Assembly: GCF_000429845.1 (NCBI RefSeq)
Contig: NZ_AUCQ01000018.1
Location: forward strand, 48,257 to 112,256
Length of the DNA stretch: 64,000 nucleotides
Source: Comamonas composti DSM 21721
GTDB lineage: Bacteria > Pseudomonadota > Gammaproteobacteria > Burkholderiales > Burkholderiaceae_C
Reading direction: 5' to 3'
A program made the position numbers and the translations under genes. This document shows, one piece after another, positions 27,878 to 37,710 of this stretch (the first letter of the stretch is position 1; each line of letters begins with the position of its first letter). The notes below the pieces were generated by a model that searched no databases, was not told the origin of the DNA, and saw only the letters and a program-made list of their open reading frames with translations.

Positions 27878-28151
27878 GGGGCAGGCTTTCTTTTTGGTTT
27901 TGATCGTATCGGGTGTCGGGGTCCCGGGGGTGGATTTTCGAGCATCCTTCTCCAGGGTGCTGGGCGCAGAGCGACGTCCACGCAGGTGATCCGGGATTTT
28001 CTTAGGATGAGGGCGGGCAGGCGTGAATGCTGCCGGGATTGAGCGGACTTGACCCGAGACAATGCTCGGGTCCGATTGTGAGGGGCGCTGATCGCTTGTC
28101 CAGCGCAGCTTGTCACCTAGGTGGCGCCCGGTGCAGGCATGGCGCTGGAAA

Positions 28152-28979
28152 TCAATCTCCGGCCAGGCGCAAGCCCTGGAGGTCCAGGATCTCCAGCTTG
28201 GCGCGGCGCAGCCGTATCAGCCGGCTTTGCTGCAGCGTCTGCAGTATCTGGTTCGTGGTCTGGCGCGAGAGGCCCAGCATGCGCGCCAACTGCTCCTGCG
28301 AGACCTGCAGCTCGCGGCGCGAGTGCAGAGGCTGCTCTGCCTCATAAGGCTCATACCACTGCTCCAGCCCCTGGGCCATGCGCACCAGACGCCGTATCAG
28401 GCGCTGGGGAGCGGGCAGCAGCAATTGCTCCTCAAAGCTTGCCATGCAGGCCCGCAGCTTGTCGGTCAGCAGCAAAGCCATGTTCTGCCAGTGCGCAGGA
28501 TGCTGCTGCAGCCAGGCCAGCAAGGGCGCCTGGGGTATGTGCAGCAGGGTGCAGGCCGTGACGGCCTGTACGTCATGGCTGCGCGTCGTGCCGTCGAACA
28601 GGCCGACCTCGCCCAGCCACATGGGTGCATCGGCAAGACTTAGCAAGGCCGTGCGGGTCTGTCCGCCCTGGGCCAGGGTGCCGGAGATGCACAAGGTGCC
28701 GCGTGCGACCGCATAGAGCCCGCAAGTCGGATCGCCACGTCTGAACAGCCATTCGGCGGCAGCCAGCTGCCGAGGCCTGGCCAGAGCCTTGAGCTGTTCG
28801 CCCAGATCTTGCGGCAGCTCGCGCAGCCAGCGGCCGGCCTGCAGCCCGCTCCACAGATGGTCGAGGTCGGCAGGCCAGGATCTCAAGCGGTGTGATGTCT
28901 GGGGACGATCTGCTTTTACGGGCTTAAGGGGTAAATCCTGAGGGTTGAGTGAAGCTTGTGTCGGTTGCATGACAGACAT
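28152..28979 (-). CDS. Crp/Fnr family transcriptional regulator
   Basis: A 275-residue protein. A cyclic-nucleotide-binding-type beta-barrel occupies about 65–170 (EWLFRRGDPTCGLYAVARGTL, PMWLGEVGLFDG). A C-terminal winged HTH follows (LQVSQEQLARMLGLSRQTTNQILQTL). The N-terminal four-cysteine cluster of FNR is absent, so it is not an oxygen-sensing Fe-S FNR. Ligand and targets are unknown. It is divergent from the DUF962 gene; the 274 bp downstream to DUF2889 hold no recognised gene. Confidence 0.85.
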   Translation of the reverse strand: MSVMQPTQASLNPQDLPLKPVKADRPQTSHRLRSWPADLDHLWSGLQAGRWLRELPQDLGEQLKALARPRQLAAAEWLFRRGDPTCGLYAVARGTLCISGTLAQGGQTRTALLSLADAPMWLGEVGLFDGTTRSHDVQAVTACTLLHIPQAPLLAWLQQHPAHWQNMALLLTDKLRACMASFEEQLLLPAPQRLIRRLVRMAQGLEQWYEPYEAEQPLHSRRELQVSQEQLARMLGLSRQTTNQILQTLQQSRLIRLRRAKLEILDLQGLRLAGD

Positions 28980-29032
28980 AAAGGGTTGGCAGCTTCAGCA
29001 TGTTTGTGCAACTTTTCCCCGAGGTGCAGAGG

Positions 29033-29572
29033 ATGAAAACCCTTGTTGATCAACTTGCGCAATACGCTCACTACCATCGCGATCCGCGCAATATCGCCAC
29101 CCACTATGTGGGTGTGCCCATGATCATGTGGGCCGTGCTGATCCTGCTCTCGCGCGCCTACTGGCTGCCCGGCTGGGGCGCGCCGTGGGCGGCGCTGCCG
29201 CTGAGTGCGGCCTTGCTGCTGGCGCTGGTGGCGGGCATTTATTACCTGATGCTGGATCTGCGTTACGGGTTGTGCATGGCGCTGGTGCTGGCGGCCATGC
29301 TGGCCCTGGCATGGCCTCTGGCCCAACTGCCCGTGGGGATCTGGCTGGCCTGGGGCCTGGGCGTTTTCGTGCTGGGCTGGGTGATCCAGTTCGTCGGTCA
29401 TTACTACGAGGGCCGCAAGCCCGCGTTCTTCGACGATGTCGTGGGGCTTGCCATCGGGCCCTTGTTCGTGCTGGCCGAAATCGGTTTTGCGCTGGGCTTC
29501 AGAAAGCCGCTGCAGCAGGCCGTGCAGCGCCAGGCAGGGCCGGTGCGCCGGCGCCAGCGCGCACATGCCTGA
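29033..29572 (+). CDS. DUF962/Mpo1-like membrane protein
   Basis: A 179-residue protein with four or five hydrophobic segments. The N-terminal HYHRDPRNIATHYVGVPMIM and the central QFVGHYYEGRKPAFFDD motifs define the Mpo1/YGL010w (DUF962) family; yeast Mpo1 is a dioxygenase of 2-hydroxy fatty acids. Histidines of both motifs are kept. The ATG at 29033 has GAGG 8 bp upstream and is preferred to one at 29000. Confidence 0.8.
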   Translation: MKTLVDQLAQYAHYHRDPRNIATHYVGVPMIMWAVLILLSRAYWLPGWGAPWAALPLSAALLLALVAGIYYLMLDLRYGLCMALVLAAMLALAWPLAQLPVGIWLAWGLGVFVLGWVIQFVGHYYEGRKPAFFDDVVGLAIGPLFVLAEIGFALGFRKPLQQAVQRQAGPVRRRQRAHA

Positions 29573-29587
29573 GCCAGGTCGCTGGCT

Positions 29588-29602
29588 GTAAACACGTTCT
29601 CA
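29588..29602. repeat. Truncated MITE-end sequence
   Basis: GTAAACACGTTC (29588–29599) followed by TCA. It matches the outer 12 bases of the terminal repeat at 50.2 kb; the inner GATC is missing. Confidence 0.5.
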
Positions 29603-29701
29603 GGCCTGGTGGCCGTCGGGCCGCGCGTGTCGGCACCGGGCTTTGCGCCCGGATCGAAGGGCCGAAATCGGCCGTGTCAAACCTGTGTCAGGCCCAGCGC
29701 C

Positions 29702-29740
29702 TAAAATCACGGCCGAATCCCCCGGTTACGGGGCTTTTTT
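29702..29740 (+). promoter_or_regulatory. Possible ppa promoter and leader hairpin
   Basis: A TAAAAT -10-like hexamer (29702–29707) is followed by CCCC-CGGTTAC-GGGG and TTTTTT (29719–29740), ending 22 bp before ppa. The short stem and T run look like a weak terminator; whether it acts as one is unknown. Confidence 0.35.
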
Positions 29741-29762
29741 GTTTCAACAGCTTTATCCCATC

Positions 29763-30290
29763 ATGTCCTTCGACAAAGTCACCCCGGGCAAGAACGCTCC
29801 TGAAAATTTCAACGTGGTCATCGAGATCTCGGCCAACTCCGACCCCATCAAGTACGAGGTGGACAAGGAAAGCGGTGCCGTTTTTGTGGACCGCTTCATG
29901 GCCACGGCCATGCACTACCCCGCGAACTACGGCTATGTGCCCCAGACCCTGTCCGGCGACGGTGACCCGGTGGACGTGCTGGTGCTGACGCCTTTCCCTC
30001 TGCCTCCGGGCGTGGTCGTGGCCTGCCGCCCCATCGGCATTCTGCAGATGGAAGATGAGTCCGGCGTCGACGGCAAGGTGCTGGCCGTGCCCACGCAAAA
30101 GCTGCTGCCCGCCTACGACAAGATCAATACCCTGGAAGACATCCACGAGATCACGCTCAAGCAGATCTCGCATTTCTTCGAGCACTACAAGGACCTGGAA
30201 AAGGGCAAGTGGGTCAAGGTGCTGGGCTGGAAGGGTGTGGATGAGGCCAAGAAGGAAGTGGTGGACGGCATCGCCAACTACAAGGGCTGA
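29763..30290 (+). CDS. ppa: Inorganic pyrophosphatase (family I)
   Basis: A 175-residue cytoplasmic enzyme splitting pyrophosphate. The catalytic/metal motif [12 protein letters not shown] is present, along with [15 protein letters not shown] and ANYGYVPQT. Length matches bacterial hexameric PPase. The start [22 protein letters not shown] is the normal one; upstream in-frame sequence is not homologous. It is followed by a strong terminator. Confidence 0.97.
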   Translation: MSFDKVTPGKNAPENFNVVIEISANSDPIKYEVDKESGAVFVDRFMATAMHYPANYGYVPQTLSGDGDPVDVLVLTPFPLPPGVVVACRPIGILQMEDESGVDGKVLAVPTQKLLPAYDKINTLEDIHEITLKQISHFFEHYKDLEKGKWVKVLGWKGVDEAKKEVVDGIANYKG

Positions 30291-30393
30291 AGCCAGCCCT
30301 CTGCCAGCTCCCGCGAGCCGCCTGCGACGCCCTTGTCTCCCCGGGCGGCGAGATGGTCTTGGTGCGGTGGCTCGCAGAGCGGGGGAGAAACAG

Positions 30394-30424
30394 GCGGCCT
30401 GGTCTTCGAGATCGGGCCGCTTTT
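30394..30424 (+). terminator. Terminator of ppa
   Basis: GCGGCC (30394–30399) pairs with GGCCGC (30415–30420), with an inner TCT/AGA helix, followed by TTTT. It lies in the convergent gap between ppa and the COG3146 gene. Confidence 0.75.
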
Positions 30425-30437
30425 GCGTTGAGCCCGC

Positions 30438-31694
30438 TCAGCGGCAGATGTCCTGCGCTGGGCGGCGCAAGGGGCTGTGGGCCTGGAGCTCGTCCAGGTA
30501 GCGGGCCATGCCCTGGCCCTCGCGTTCGAGAAAGCGCTCTATGGCCTCGGCAAAGGACGGGTGCGCAATCCAGTGGGCGCTGGGCGTGGTCTGGGGCAGC
30601 AGGGCGCGTGCCATCTTGTGTTCTCCCTGGGCGCCGCCCTCGAAGCTGGCAATGCCGCGCTCTATGCACCAGGCCAGGGGCTGGTAGTAGCAGGCCTCGA
30701 AGTGCAGGCAGTCCACGCGCTCCAGTGCGCCCCAGTAGCGACCATAGGCCGTGCCTGAGGGTGCAATGCTTTCAGGAGCTGGTAGCGCTTGCCTGCTAAC
30801 GATTTCAAGCTTGTTTAATGCTGAATGTCTTGCTGCATCAGCGCTAAGCGCTATCAAGCTTGAAGCTATCGGCTGGCCATGACGTTCGGCGATGAACAGC
30901 AGCCAGGCCTGTGGCATCTGCTGGAGTTGCAGCGCAAAGAACTGCGGGCTCAGATAAGGCGCATTGCCGTGCTCGAGATAGGTGCGCTCATAGCAGCGGT
31001 AGAAGAACTCCAGATCGTCAGCGCCTATCTGCGGGCCGTGCAGGGCGCGAAAGCGCACGCCGGCTTCGCTGACCTTGCGCCGCTCCTGGCGGATCTTCTT
31101 GCGCTTGTCCTGGCTGAGTGCGGCCAGAAAATCGTCAAAGTCCGTGTAGCCGCTGCCCTGGCGGTTGCTCCAGTGGAACTGGACGTTGGAGCGCTGCATC
31201 CAGCCCTGGCTTGCGCAGGCTGCGAGATCGGCCTCGTCGCCGAACAAAAGGTGCAGGGAGGACAGCTGCTGTGCCTGCGCAAAATCCTGCAGCGCACGCA
31301 CCAGGGCTTCGCGCAGCCCCTGGCTGCGCGCCAGCAGCCGGCTGCCGGGCACGGGCGTGAACGGCACGGCCACCAGGCCCTTGGGGTAGTAGGCCAGGCC
31401 GTGCTGCTCATAGGCGCGGGCCCAGGCCCAGTCGAATACATATTCGCCATAGGAATGGGACTTGGCATACAGCATGCAGGCCGCGACGAGCTCCTCGCCC
31501 TGCCACAGCGTGAGCACGCAAGGCCCCCAGCCCGTGTCGGGCACGGCGCTGGCGCTTTGCTCCAGCGCGCACAGATATTCATGGCGCATGAAGGGGGTGG
31601 GGCAGGCCTGGTGTGCGAGCAGGTCGTTCCAGGCCTTGGCGGGCAACTGCTGCAGGCTGTGCAGCACGCGGGTGATAATTGCGCTTTCAGCCAT
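30438..31694 (-). CDS. COG3146 (FemAB/GNAT-like) protein carrying a repeat-derived insertion
   Basis: A 418-residue protein of the GNAT/FemAB superfamily ('peptidoglycan biosynthesis' COG3146, function unproven). Landmarks are RHEYLCALEQSASA near 37, SLHLLFGDEADLAA, QFHWSNRQGSGYTDFDDFLAALSQDKRKKIRQERR (shown by HWSNR, YTDFDDFL, KRKKIRQERR), and YGRYWGALERVDCLHFEACYYQ. Residues ~280–310 (…SADAARHSALNKLEIVSRQA…) interrupt the normally short link between IASSLI and TAYGRYWG. They are encoded by a copy of the ~90-bp palindromic intergenic repeat. The reading frame stays open throughout. Confidence 0.8.
   Translation of the reverse strand: MAESAIITRVLHSLQQLPAKAWNDLLAHQACPTPFMRHEYLCALEQSASAVPDTGWGPCVLTLWQGEELVAACMLYAKSHSYGEYVFDWAWARAYEQHGLAYYPKGLVAVPFTPVPGSRLLARSQGLREALVRALQDFAQAQQLSSLHLLFGDEADLAACASQGWMQRSNVQFHWSNRQGSGYTDFDDFLAALSQDKRKKIRQERRKVSEAGVRFRALHGPQIGADDLEFFYRCYERTYLEHGNAPYLSPQFFALQLQQMPQAWLLFIAERHGQPIASSLIALSADAARHSALNKLEIVSRQALPAPESIAPSGTAYGRYWGALERVDCLHFEACYYQPLAWCIERGIASFEGGAQGEHKMARALLPQTTPSAHWIAHPSFAEAIERFLEREGQGMARYLDELQAHSPLRRPAQDICR
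30771..30866. repeat. ~90-bp palindromic repeat, copy B, inside a coding sequence
   Basis: AGGAGCTGGTAGCGCTTGCC (30774–30793) begins the copy; GCTAAGCGCTATCAAGCT near 30842–30859 is the imperfect complementary arm. Between them, TTTCAAGCTTGTTTAATGCTGAA-type sequence aligns with copy C (54650–54747). It keeps the COG3146 frame open. Confidence 0.75.
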
Positions 31695-31777
31695 GCCGCT
31701 CCCGATGCAGGTCCTGGCATTGATGCGCAGCGTGCTGCGCCACAGGCCTGACGGGCTTTTCGGCTACAAAGCATTCC

Positions 31778-33831
<2,054 letters not shown>

Positions 33832-33835
33832 GCTG

Positions 33836-33913
33836 CCCCCTGATCCGCTTTGCGGCGAGGCGGCTCTTGCTCGGCATTCCGGTTTGGACGCGCGCAGTTT
33901 TATGCGCCGTGCC
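33836..33913. repeat. Dispersed repeat, family 3 copy 3
   Basis: CCCCCTGATCCGCTTTGCGG, then CGGCTCTTGCTCGGCATTCC, GGTTTGGACGCGCGCAG and TTTTATGCGCCGTGCC. A shortened relative of the copy at 12225–12352, lacking the central G-rich half of the hairpin. Confidence 0.65.
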
Positions 33914-33935
33914 TCAGAACGTGTTTACGATCTCA
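33914..33935. repeat. Solitary MITE-end sequence flanked by TCA triplets
   Basis: GAACGTGTTTACGATC (33917–33932) is identical to the first 16 bases of the element at 50218. It is bounded by TCA at 33914–33916 and 33933–33935. Confidence 0.75.
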
Positions 33936-33948
33936 GGGCAAAGCGAGG

Positions 33949-34542
33949 TTAGATCACCTCGCGCAGGGCCGGGGTTTCGAGTTTGGTGCCGGCGTTTTGC
34001 ACCAGGCAGGCAAGCAGGGCGCCAATCTCGCTGCCGCTTTCCATCAGGCCCATCTGCCACTCGCCCATGAAGCCATGGCCTACGCAGGATTGCAGAAACT
34101 GCAGCATGCCGTCGTAATAGCCGTCCACATTGAGCAGGCCTATGGGCTTGTCGTGATAGCCGAGCTGGCGCCAGGTCCAGATTTCGTAGAGTTCCTCGAA
34201 GGTGCCGATGCCGCCGGGCAGGGCTACAAAGGCATCGCTGTGCTCGGCCATCATAGCCTTGCGCTCATGCATGGTCTGGACGATGTGCAACTCGTCGCAA
34301 CTGTGGTTGGCGACCTCTTTGTCGACCAGGATCTGGGGAATGATGCCGATGACGCGGCCGCCAGCCGCCTGCGTGGCCTCGGCCACCTCGCCCATGAGGC
34401 CGCTGCGGCCGCCGCCATAGACCAGCTGACCGCCATGCTCGCCTATCCAGCGGCCCACGGAGCGCGCGGCGGCGGTGAATTCCGGGCTGTTGCCGGGACG
34501 CGAGCCGCAATAAACACAAATCGAGAAAGCAGGGCTTGTCAT
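33949..34542 (-). CDS. LOG family (TIGR00730) phosphoribohydrolase-like protein
   Basis: A 197-residue Rossmann-fold protein. It shows SICVYCGSRPGNSPEF, LVYGGGRSGLMGEVA, MHERKAMM and the LOG signature LPGGIGTFEELYEIWTW. Family members cleave cytokinin riboside monophosphates or other nucleoside monophosphates. Its ATG overlaps the dgkA stop (ATGA), so it is the last gene of the minus-strand unit beginning with the sigma factor at 37437. Confidence 0.88.
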   Translation of the reverse strand: MTSPAFSICVYCGSRPGNSPEFTAAARSVGRWIGEHGGQLVYGGGRSGLMGEVAEATQAAGGRVIGIIPQILVDKEVANHSCDELHIVQTMHERKAMMAEHSDAFVALPGGIGTFEELYEIWTWRQLGYHDKPIGLLNVDGYYDGMLQFLQSCVGHGFMGEWQMGLMESGSEIGALLACLVQNAGTKLETPALREVI

Positions 34543-34937
34543 ACAAAAAACCGTTGATGGAGTGCCGCGAGCCAGATGCCGCCACACAGCACAAGAGAGA
34601 GAAACACGGCGGCGCTACCCATGTCCTTGGCCTGCTTGGACAGGGCATGCCATTCAGGGCCTATGCGATCGATGGCGGCTTCTATGCCGCTGTTGAGCAG
34701 CTCGGTGATGAGCACCAGCAGCACCGAACCTGCAAGCAGGGCAGCTTCGACCCAGCTGCGGCTGAGCCAGAAGGAGGCAGGAAGCATGAAGACGGCAAAA
34801 ATGGCTTCCAGGCGAAAGGCCTTTTCCTGCCATCCCGCGCGCAGTCCCGAGAGCGAGTAGCCGCCAGCATGCCAGATGCGGGACAGGCCGGTGCGCTGCT
34901 TTTGCGGGTTGACGGAGTCTTGTGGGGATGCGGACAT
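34539..34937 (-). CDS. dgkA: Diacylglycerol kinase
   Basis: A 132-residue integral membrane kinase recycling diacylglycerol to phosphatidic acid. It has three membrane helices and the active-site segment ELLNSGIEAAIDRIGPEWHALSKQAKDMGSAAVF (seen as LLNSGIEAAIDR and KQAKDMGSAAV). Length is usual. A short N-terminal tail (about 20 residues) precedes the amphipathic helix. 47 bp downstream of the RDD gene. Confidence 0.93.
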   Translation of the reverse strand: MSASPQDSVNPQKQRTGLSRIWHAGGYSLSGLRAGWQEKAFRLEAIFAVFMLPASFWLSRSWVEAALLAGSVLLVLITELLNSGIEAAIDRIGPEWHALSKQAKDMGSAAVFLSLVLCGGIWLAALHQRFFV

Positions 34938-34984
34938 GCGCCGAAGTTTAGAGCAAGGCTGGCGCTTGGATGGCGCTCCCGTTC

Positions 34985-35518
34985 TCAGTGTTTTGAGAAC
35001 GGTGCGTGGTGAATGAGTCGTGTGCCTGCGAGAGCGTCGTGCCAGAACTGGCGCTGAGGGTGGAAGCGGCTGAGCAAGGCCCAGACCGCAATCCAGCCCA
35101 GGAGCAGCACGCTGGATTCTCCTGCAGGAAGCTTGAACGGGGCGATAACTGCCAGCGGTGGCAGCAGCCATAACCAGCTGAGCACGAAGCGCAGCAGGGC
35201 CCGTGTCTGCGTCAAAGGCTGGCCTTGACGATCCACCACGCGTATGTGCCAGGTCTTCATGGCCAGGGTCTGGCCCTTGGACCAGAACCAGACGAAGTAA
35301 ATCCCCAGCACGACAAAGACAAATGCCTGCAGCACATGGCGATTGTCGAGAGCATTGCGCGTTTGTGACAGGGTGCTGAACAGGTAGCCGGCAATGAAGA
35401 CCACACCGAACAGCAGCATGCCTTCATAGAGCCAGCAGGCCATGCGTCTTGCGAGCTTGGGGGCAATCAGGTCGCTGGCATGGGCTTGCGAGTGGGCGGC
35501 TTGGGGCGTGAGAGACAT
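34985..35518 (-). CDS. RDD family membrane protein
   Basis: A 177-residue protein with three to four hydrophobic segments. The RDD-type opening is PKLARRMACWLYEGMLLFGV, followed by KGQTLAMKTWHIRVVDRQGQPLT and a FWHDALAGTRLIH end, all typical of the family. Function is unknown in general. It lies 9 bp after the DUF3106 gene. Confidence 0.85.
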   Translation of the reverse strand: MSLTPQAAHSQAHASDLIAPKLARRMACWLYEGMLLFGVVFIAGYLFSTLSQTRNALDNRHVLQAFVFVVLGIYFVWFWSKGQTLAMKTWHIRVVDRQGQPLTQTRALLRFVLSWLWLLPPLAVIAPFKLPAGESSVLLLGWIAVWALLSRFHPQRQFWHDALAGTRLIHHAPFSKH

Positions 35519-35527
35519 GCAGACGAA

Positions 35528-36382
35528 TCAGGGAGCGGGTGTGTATGTATTGTTGTCCAGATGCATGTCAGCCCCCGGGTCATGGACTGCTTCCTCGCTG
35601 TCATGGCCTGCGTCCATGGGCGGTAAAGGAGTGGGTTTGGCCGATGGAGCAACGATGGGGGCGGTTTCCACCAGCGCGGGCATGCGCACGGGAGCGCTTT
35701 CGGCCGTGGGGGCTGGCATGGGCAGATGCAAGATGGCTGCGGGCGGAATCTTTGGGGGGTTGAGCATGCCCTGGCCCTGAGAGGCTGCCGGAATGCGCGT
35801 AAGCCGTCTGGATGGTGCGGGCTGTATGGCGGGCGCTGCACTCTTGATTCTTGGCGCTGCGCGTGCAGCCAGCAGGCGCTTTTCTTCGTCGCTGAGGGCC
35901 TGGTAGGCTTCCCACTGCGCACGCTTGTCGGTCGCCAGGCGGTTGGTGAGTGCGAAATTCAGACGTGCCTGGCTGCGCTGTTGAGTGCTGAGGCTGGACC
36001 ACGCCTGCATGCGGTCGCGCAGCTTTTCCTGCTCTTTCTCGCTGAGCTTGTCATAGCCGTCGGCCAAGGTCATCCAGCGGCGTTTTTGCAGGGCATCCAT
36101 CAGCGGCCAGTGTTCGGCCAGAGGCTCAAGCACACGCTTTTGAGTGGCGCTGAGCTCGGCCCAGCGAGGGCCTGTGGCCAAGGCTGTCACGCGTTGGCGC
36201 TGGCTGGGGGCGGCATGCGCGGACTTGGCATTCGCAACCACGGCAGGCAACACGGTACTAGGGGCCAGCCTCACCTGCTGGACCATGCCCCATCCTGTCC
36301 AGGCCAGCATCATCAACAGCACCGCCGCCAGAATGGCGGCGGTGCTTGGGATAAGTGTGACTCGGCTCGTATCAGTGGGCAT
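35528..36382 (-). CDS. DUF3106 family protein, membrane-anchored
   Basis: A 284-residue protein with one N-terminal hydrophobic segment (about 12–33), so probably an anchored periplasmic protein. The DUF3106 core (about 75–170) is helical and Trp/Leu-rich: WAELSATQKRVLEPLAEHWP, WMTLADGYDKLSEKEQEKLRDRM and RLNFALTNRLATDKR (given as separate pieces). The C-terminal 110 residues are Pro/Ala-rich and disordered. No known function. 30 bp after DUF3619. Confidence 0.75.
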   Translation of the reverse strand: MPTDTSRVTLIPSTAAILAAVLLMMLAWTGWGMVQQVRLAPSTVLPAVVANAKSAHAAPSQRQRVTALATGPRWAELSATQKRVLEPLAEHWPLMDALQKRRWMTLADGYDKLSEKEQEKLRDRMQAWSSLSTQQRSQARLNFALTNRLATDKRAQWEAYQALSDEEKRLLAARAAPRIKSAAPAIQPAPSRRLTRIPAASQGQGMLNPPKIPPAAILHLPMPAPTAESAPVRMPALVETAPIVAPSAKPTPLPPMDAGHDSEEAVHDPGADMHLDNNTYTPAP

Positions 36383-36412
36383 GCAAACAGGAGGGCAGGA
36401 GAGGCAGCCGGC

Positions 36413-36868
36413 TCAGCGCTCTGCAGTGGCTGCCGAGGTCCTCAGGTATTGGATAAAGCCGGGGTCGGCGTAGGCGGCCGGAGGCAGGTCGTCAGTGAGC
36501 AAGGCAGTGTCCACTTCCGCAACCTCGGTCAGGCTCTTGCGCTCGGTCTGGTCGCTGACCACGACCAGGCCGGCTATCAGAGCCAGTACCGGGACTGCGG
36601 ATATCAGGGCACGCCACCATGTACCGCCTTCGTTGCCCGAGCCGCCCAGGGTCATGGTGCCGCCCTGGATCTGGGTGCTGGCCTGTGCATGGGCCACCAT
36701 GCCGATGGACTCGCGGCGGCGCTGGTCGAGAGCACGCACGCGCGCAGCTCTGAGTCTTTCCGTGATTTCGTAAGGTAGTTGCGCCTGGCCTTCACCCAGA
36801 CGCGCAGTGATCTTGCGCGCAAAAATTTCAGCGCTTAATTCACTATGGAATATGGTCTCGGTGGTCAT
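36413..36868 (-). CDS. DUF3619 family protein, single-pass; candidate anti-sigma factor
   Basis: A 151-residue protein: soluble N-terminal half (ELSAEIFARKITARLGEG), one membrane helix (ALISAVPVLALIAGLVVVS, about 88–106), and a short C-terminal domain. Its ATG overlaps the stop of the sigma-factor gene (ATGA). A small single-pass protein translationally coupled to an ECF-like sigma factor is the usual shape of an anti-sigma factor. That role is inferred; DUF3619 has no established function. Confidence 0.7.
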   Translation of the reverse strand: MTTETIFHSELSAEIFARKITARLGEGQAQLPYEITERLRAARVRALDQRRRESIGMVAHAQASTQIQGGTMTLGGSGNEGGTWWRALISAVPVLALIAGLVVVSDQTERKSLTEVAEVDTALLTDDLPPAAYADPGFIQYLRTSAATAER

Positions 36869-37437
36869 AGCTCGATTCCTTTAGCCTTCAGTGCCTTGCT
36901 CAATGTCTGGATGGCGCGAAAACAATGTGTTTTTACACTGCCTTCAGAGCATCCCATGGCGGCAGCGGTTTCTGCAACGTCCATCTCCTCCCAATAACGC
37001 ATGAGAAAAGCCTCTCGTTGACGGGCCGGGAGCTGCTGGATTTCATTTTCTATGCTTTGCAATACCTGCGCACGCTCAGTAAGGTCTTGTGCGCTGTGGG
37101 CGGTCTCCTGGTTCGGATTGTTGCTGGCATGAATCTCCAGCCAGTCGAAGTCCATGTCTGGATCGACAGAGGCTTCCAGGTCGCCAATGCGTGTGAACAC
37201 GGCTCTTTGTGTTTTTTGCCTGCGAAACCAATCCAGCGTGCAGTTGGATAGTATGCGTTGAAACAGCATTGCCAACTCGTTGACCGGCTTGTCTCCATAG
37301 TGCTGGGCGAGTTTGAGCATGCTGTCCTGCACGATGTCCAGCGCCGCCTCCTCATCCCGGACGTGGAACAGGCTGCGCTTGAATGCACGTTTTTCCACGC
37401 TTTTGAGGAATTCAGAGAGTTCTTGTTCGGTAGCCAA
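36865..37437 (-). CDS. ECF-like RNA polymerase sigma factor
   Basis: A 190-residue sigma-70 family protein. Region 2 is seen in DIVQDSMLKLAQHYGDKPV and LFQRILSNCTLDWFRRQK; region 4 in LPARQREAFLMRYWEEMDVAETAAAMGCSEGSVKTH (quoted in parts LPARQREAFLMRYWE, VAETAAAMGCSEGSVKTH). Regions 1 and 3 are missing, as expected for ECF factors. It heads an operon with DUF3619, DUF3106, RDD, dgkA and LOG. Target promoter is unknown. Confidence 0.88.
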   Translation of the reverse strand: MATEQELSEFLKSVEKRAFKRSLFHVRDEEAALDIVQDSMLKLAQHYGDKPVNELAMLFQRILSNCTLDWFRRQKTQRAVFTRIGDLEASVDPDMDFDWLEIHASNNPNQETAHSAQDLTERAQVLQSIENEIQQLPARQREAFLMRYWEEMDVAETAAAMGCSEGSVKTHCFRAIQTLSKALKAKGIEL

Positions 37438-37710
37438 GAGGGCGGCGGCCCCTGAGGGGCGTTGAAGACGGAGGTGAATGAAGCTGCAAAGCCAATTATT
37501 GCACTGCGTTGCTAAAAAAATCTGATGAACGAGACAAAGGCTTGTTGCAGTGCGATAATGCGCTTTTGCATATCAAAAGAGCAAACGGGTCACGGTTCGG
37601 CGTCCACTCACTCGCCCATGACTGTGGTCCTAAGTCCCGCACCGGCCTCACAAGGGCTCAGGCAAGGGGCACCCAAGGTTTTTCGTTAGAGAAATTCACA
37701 AAGGTTGATC
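37438..37710 (+). promoter_or_regulatory. Divergent sigma/ilvI intergenic region with possible leader peptide
   Basis: This 273-bp gap separates the sigma gene from ilvI. A short ORF at 37618–37689 would encode 23 residues beginning MTVVLSP, with consecutive Val-Val-Leu codons (including rare CTA), ending 22 bp before ilvI. No convincing terminator hairpin was found beside it, so attenuation here is only a possibility. Confidence 0.3.
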
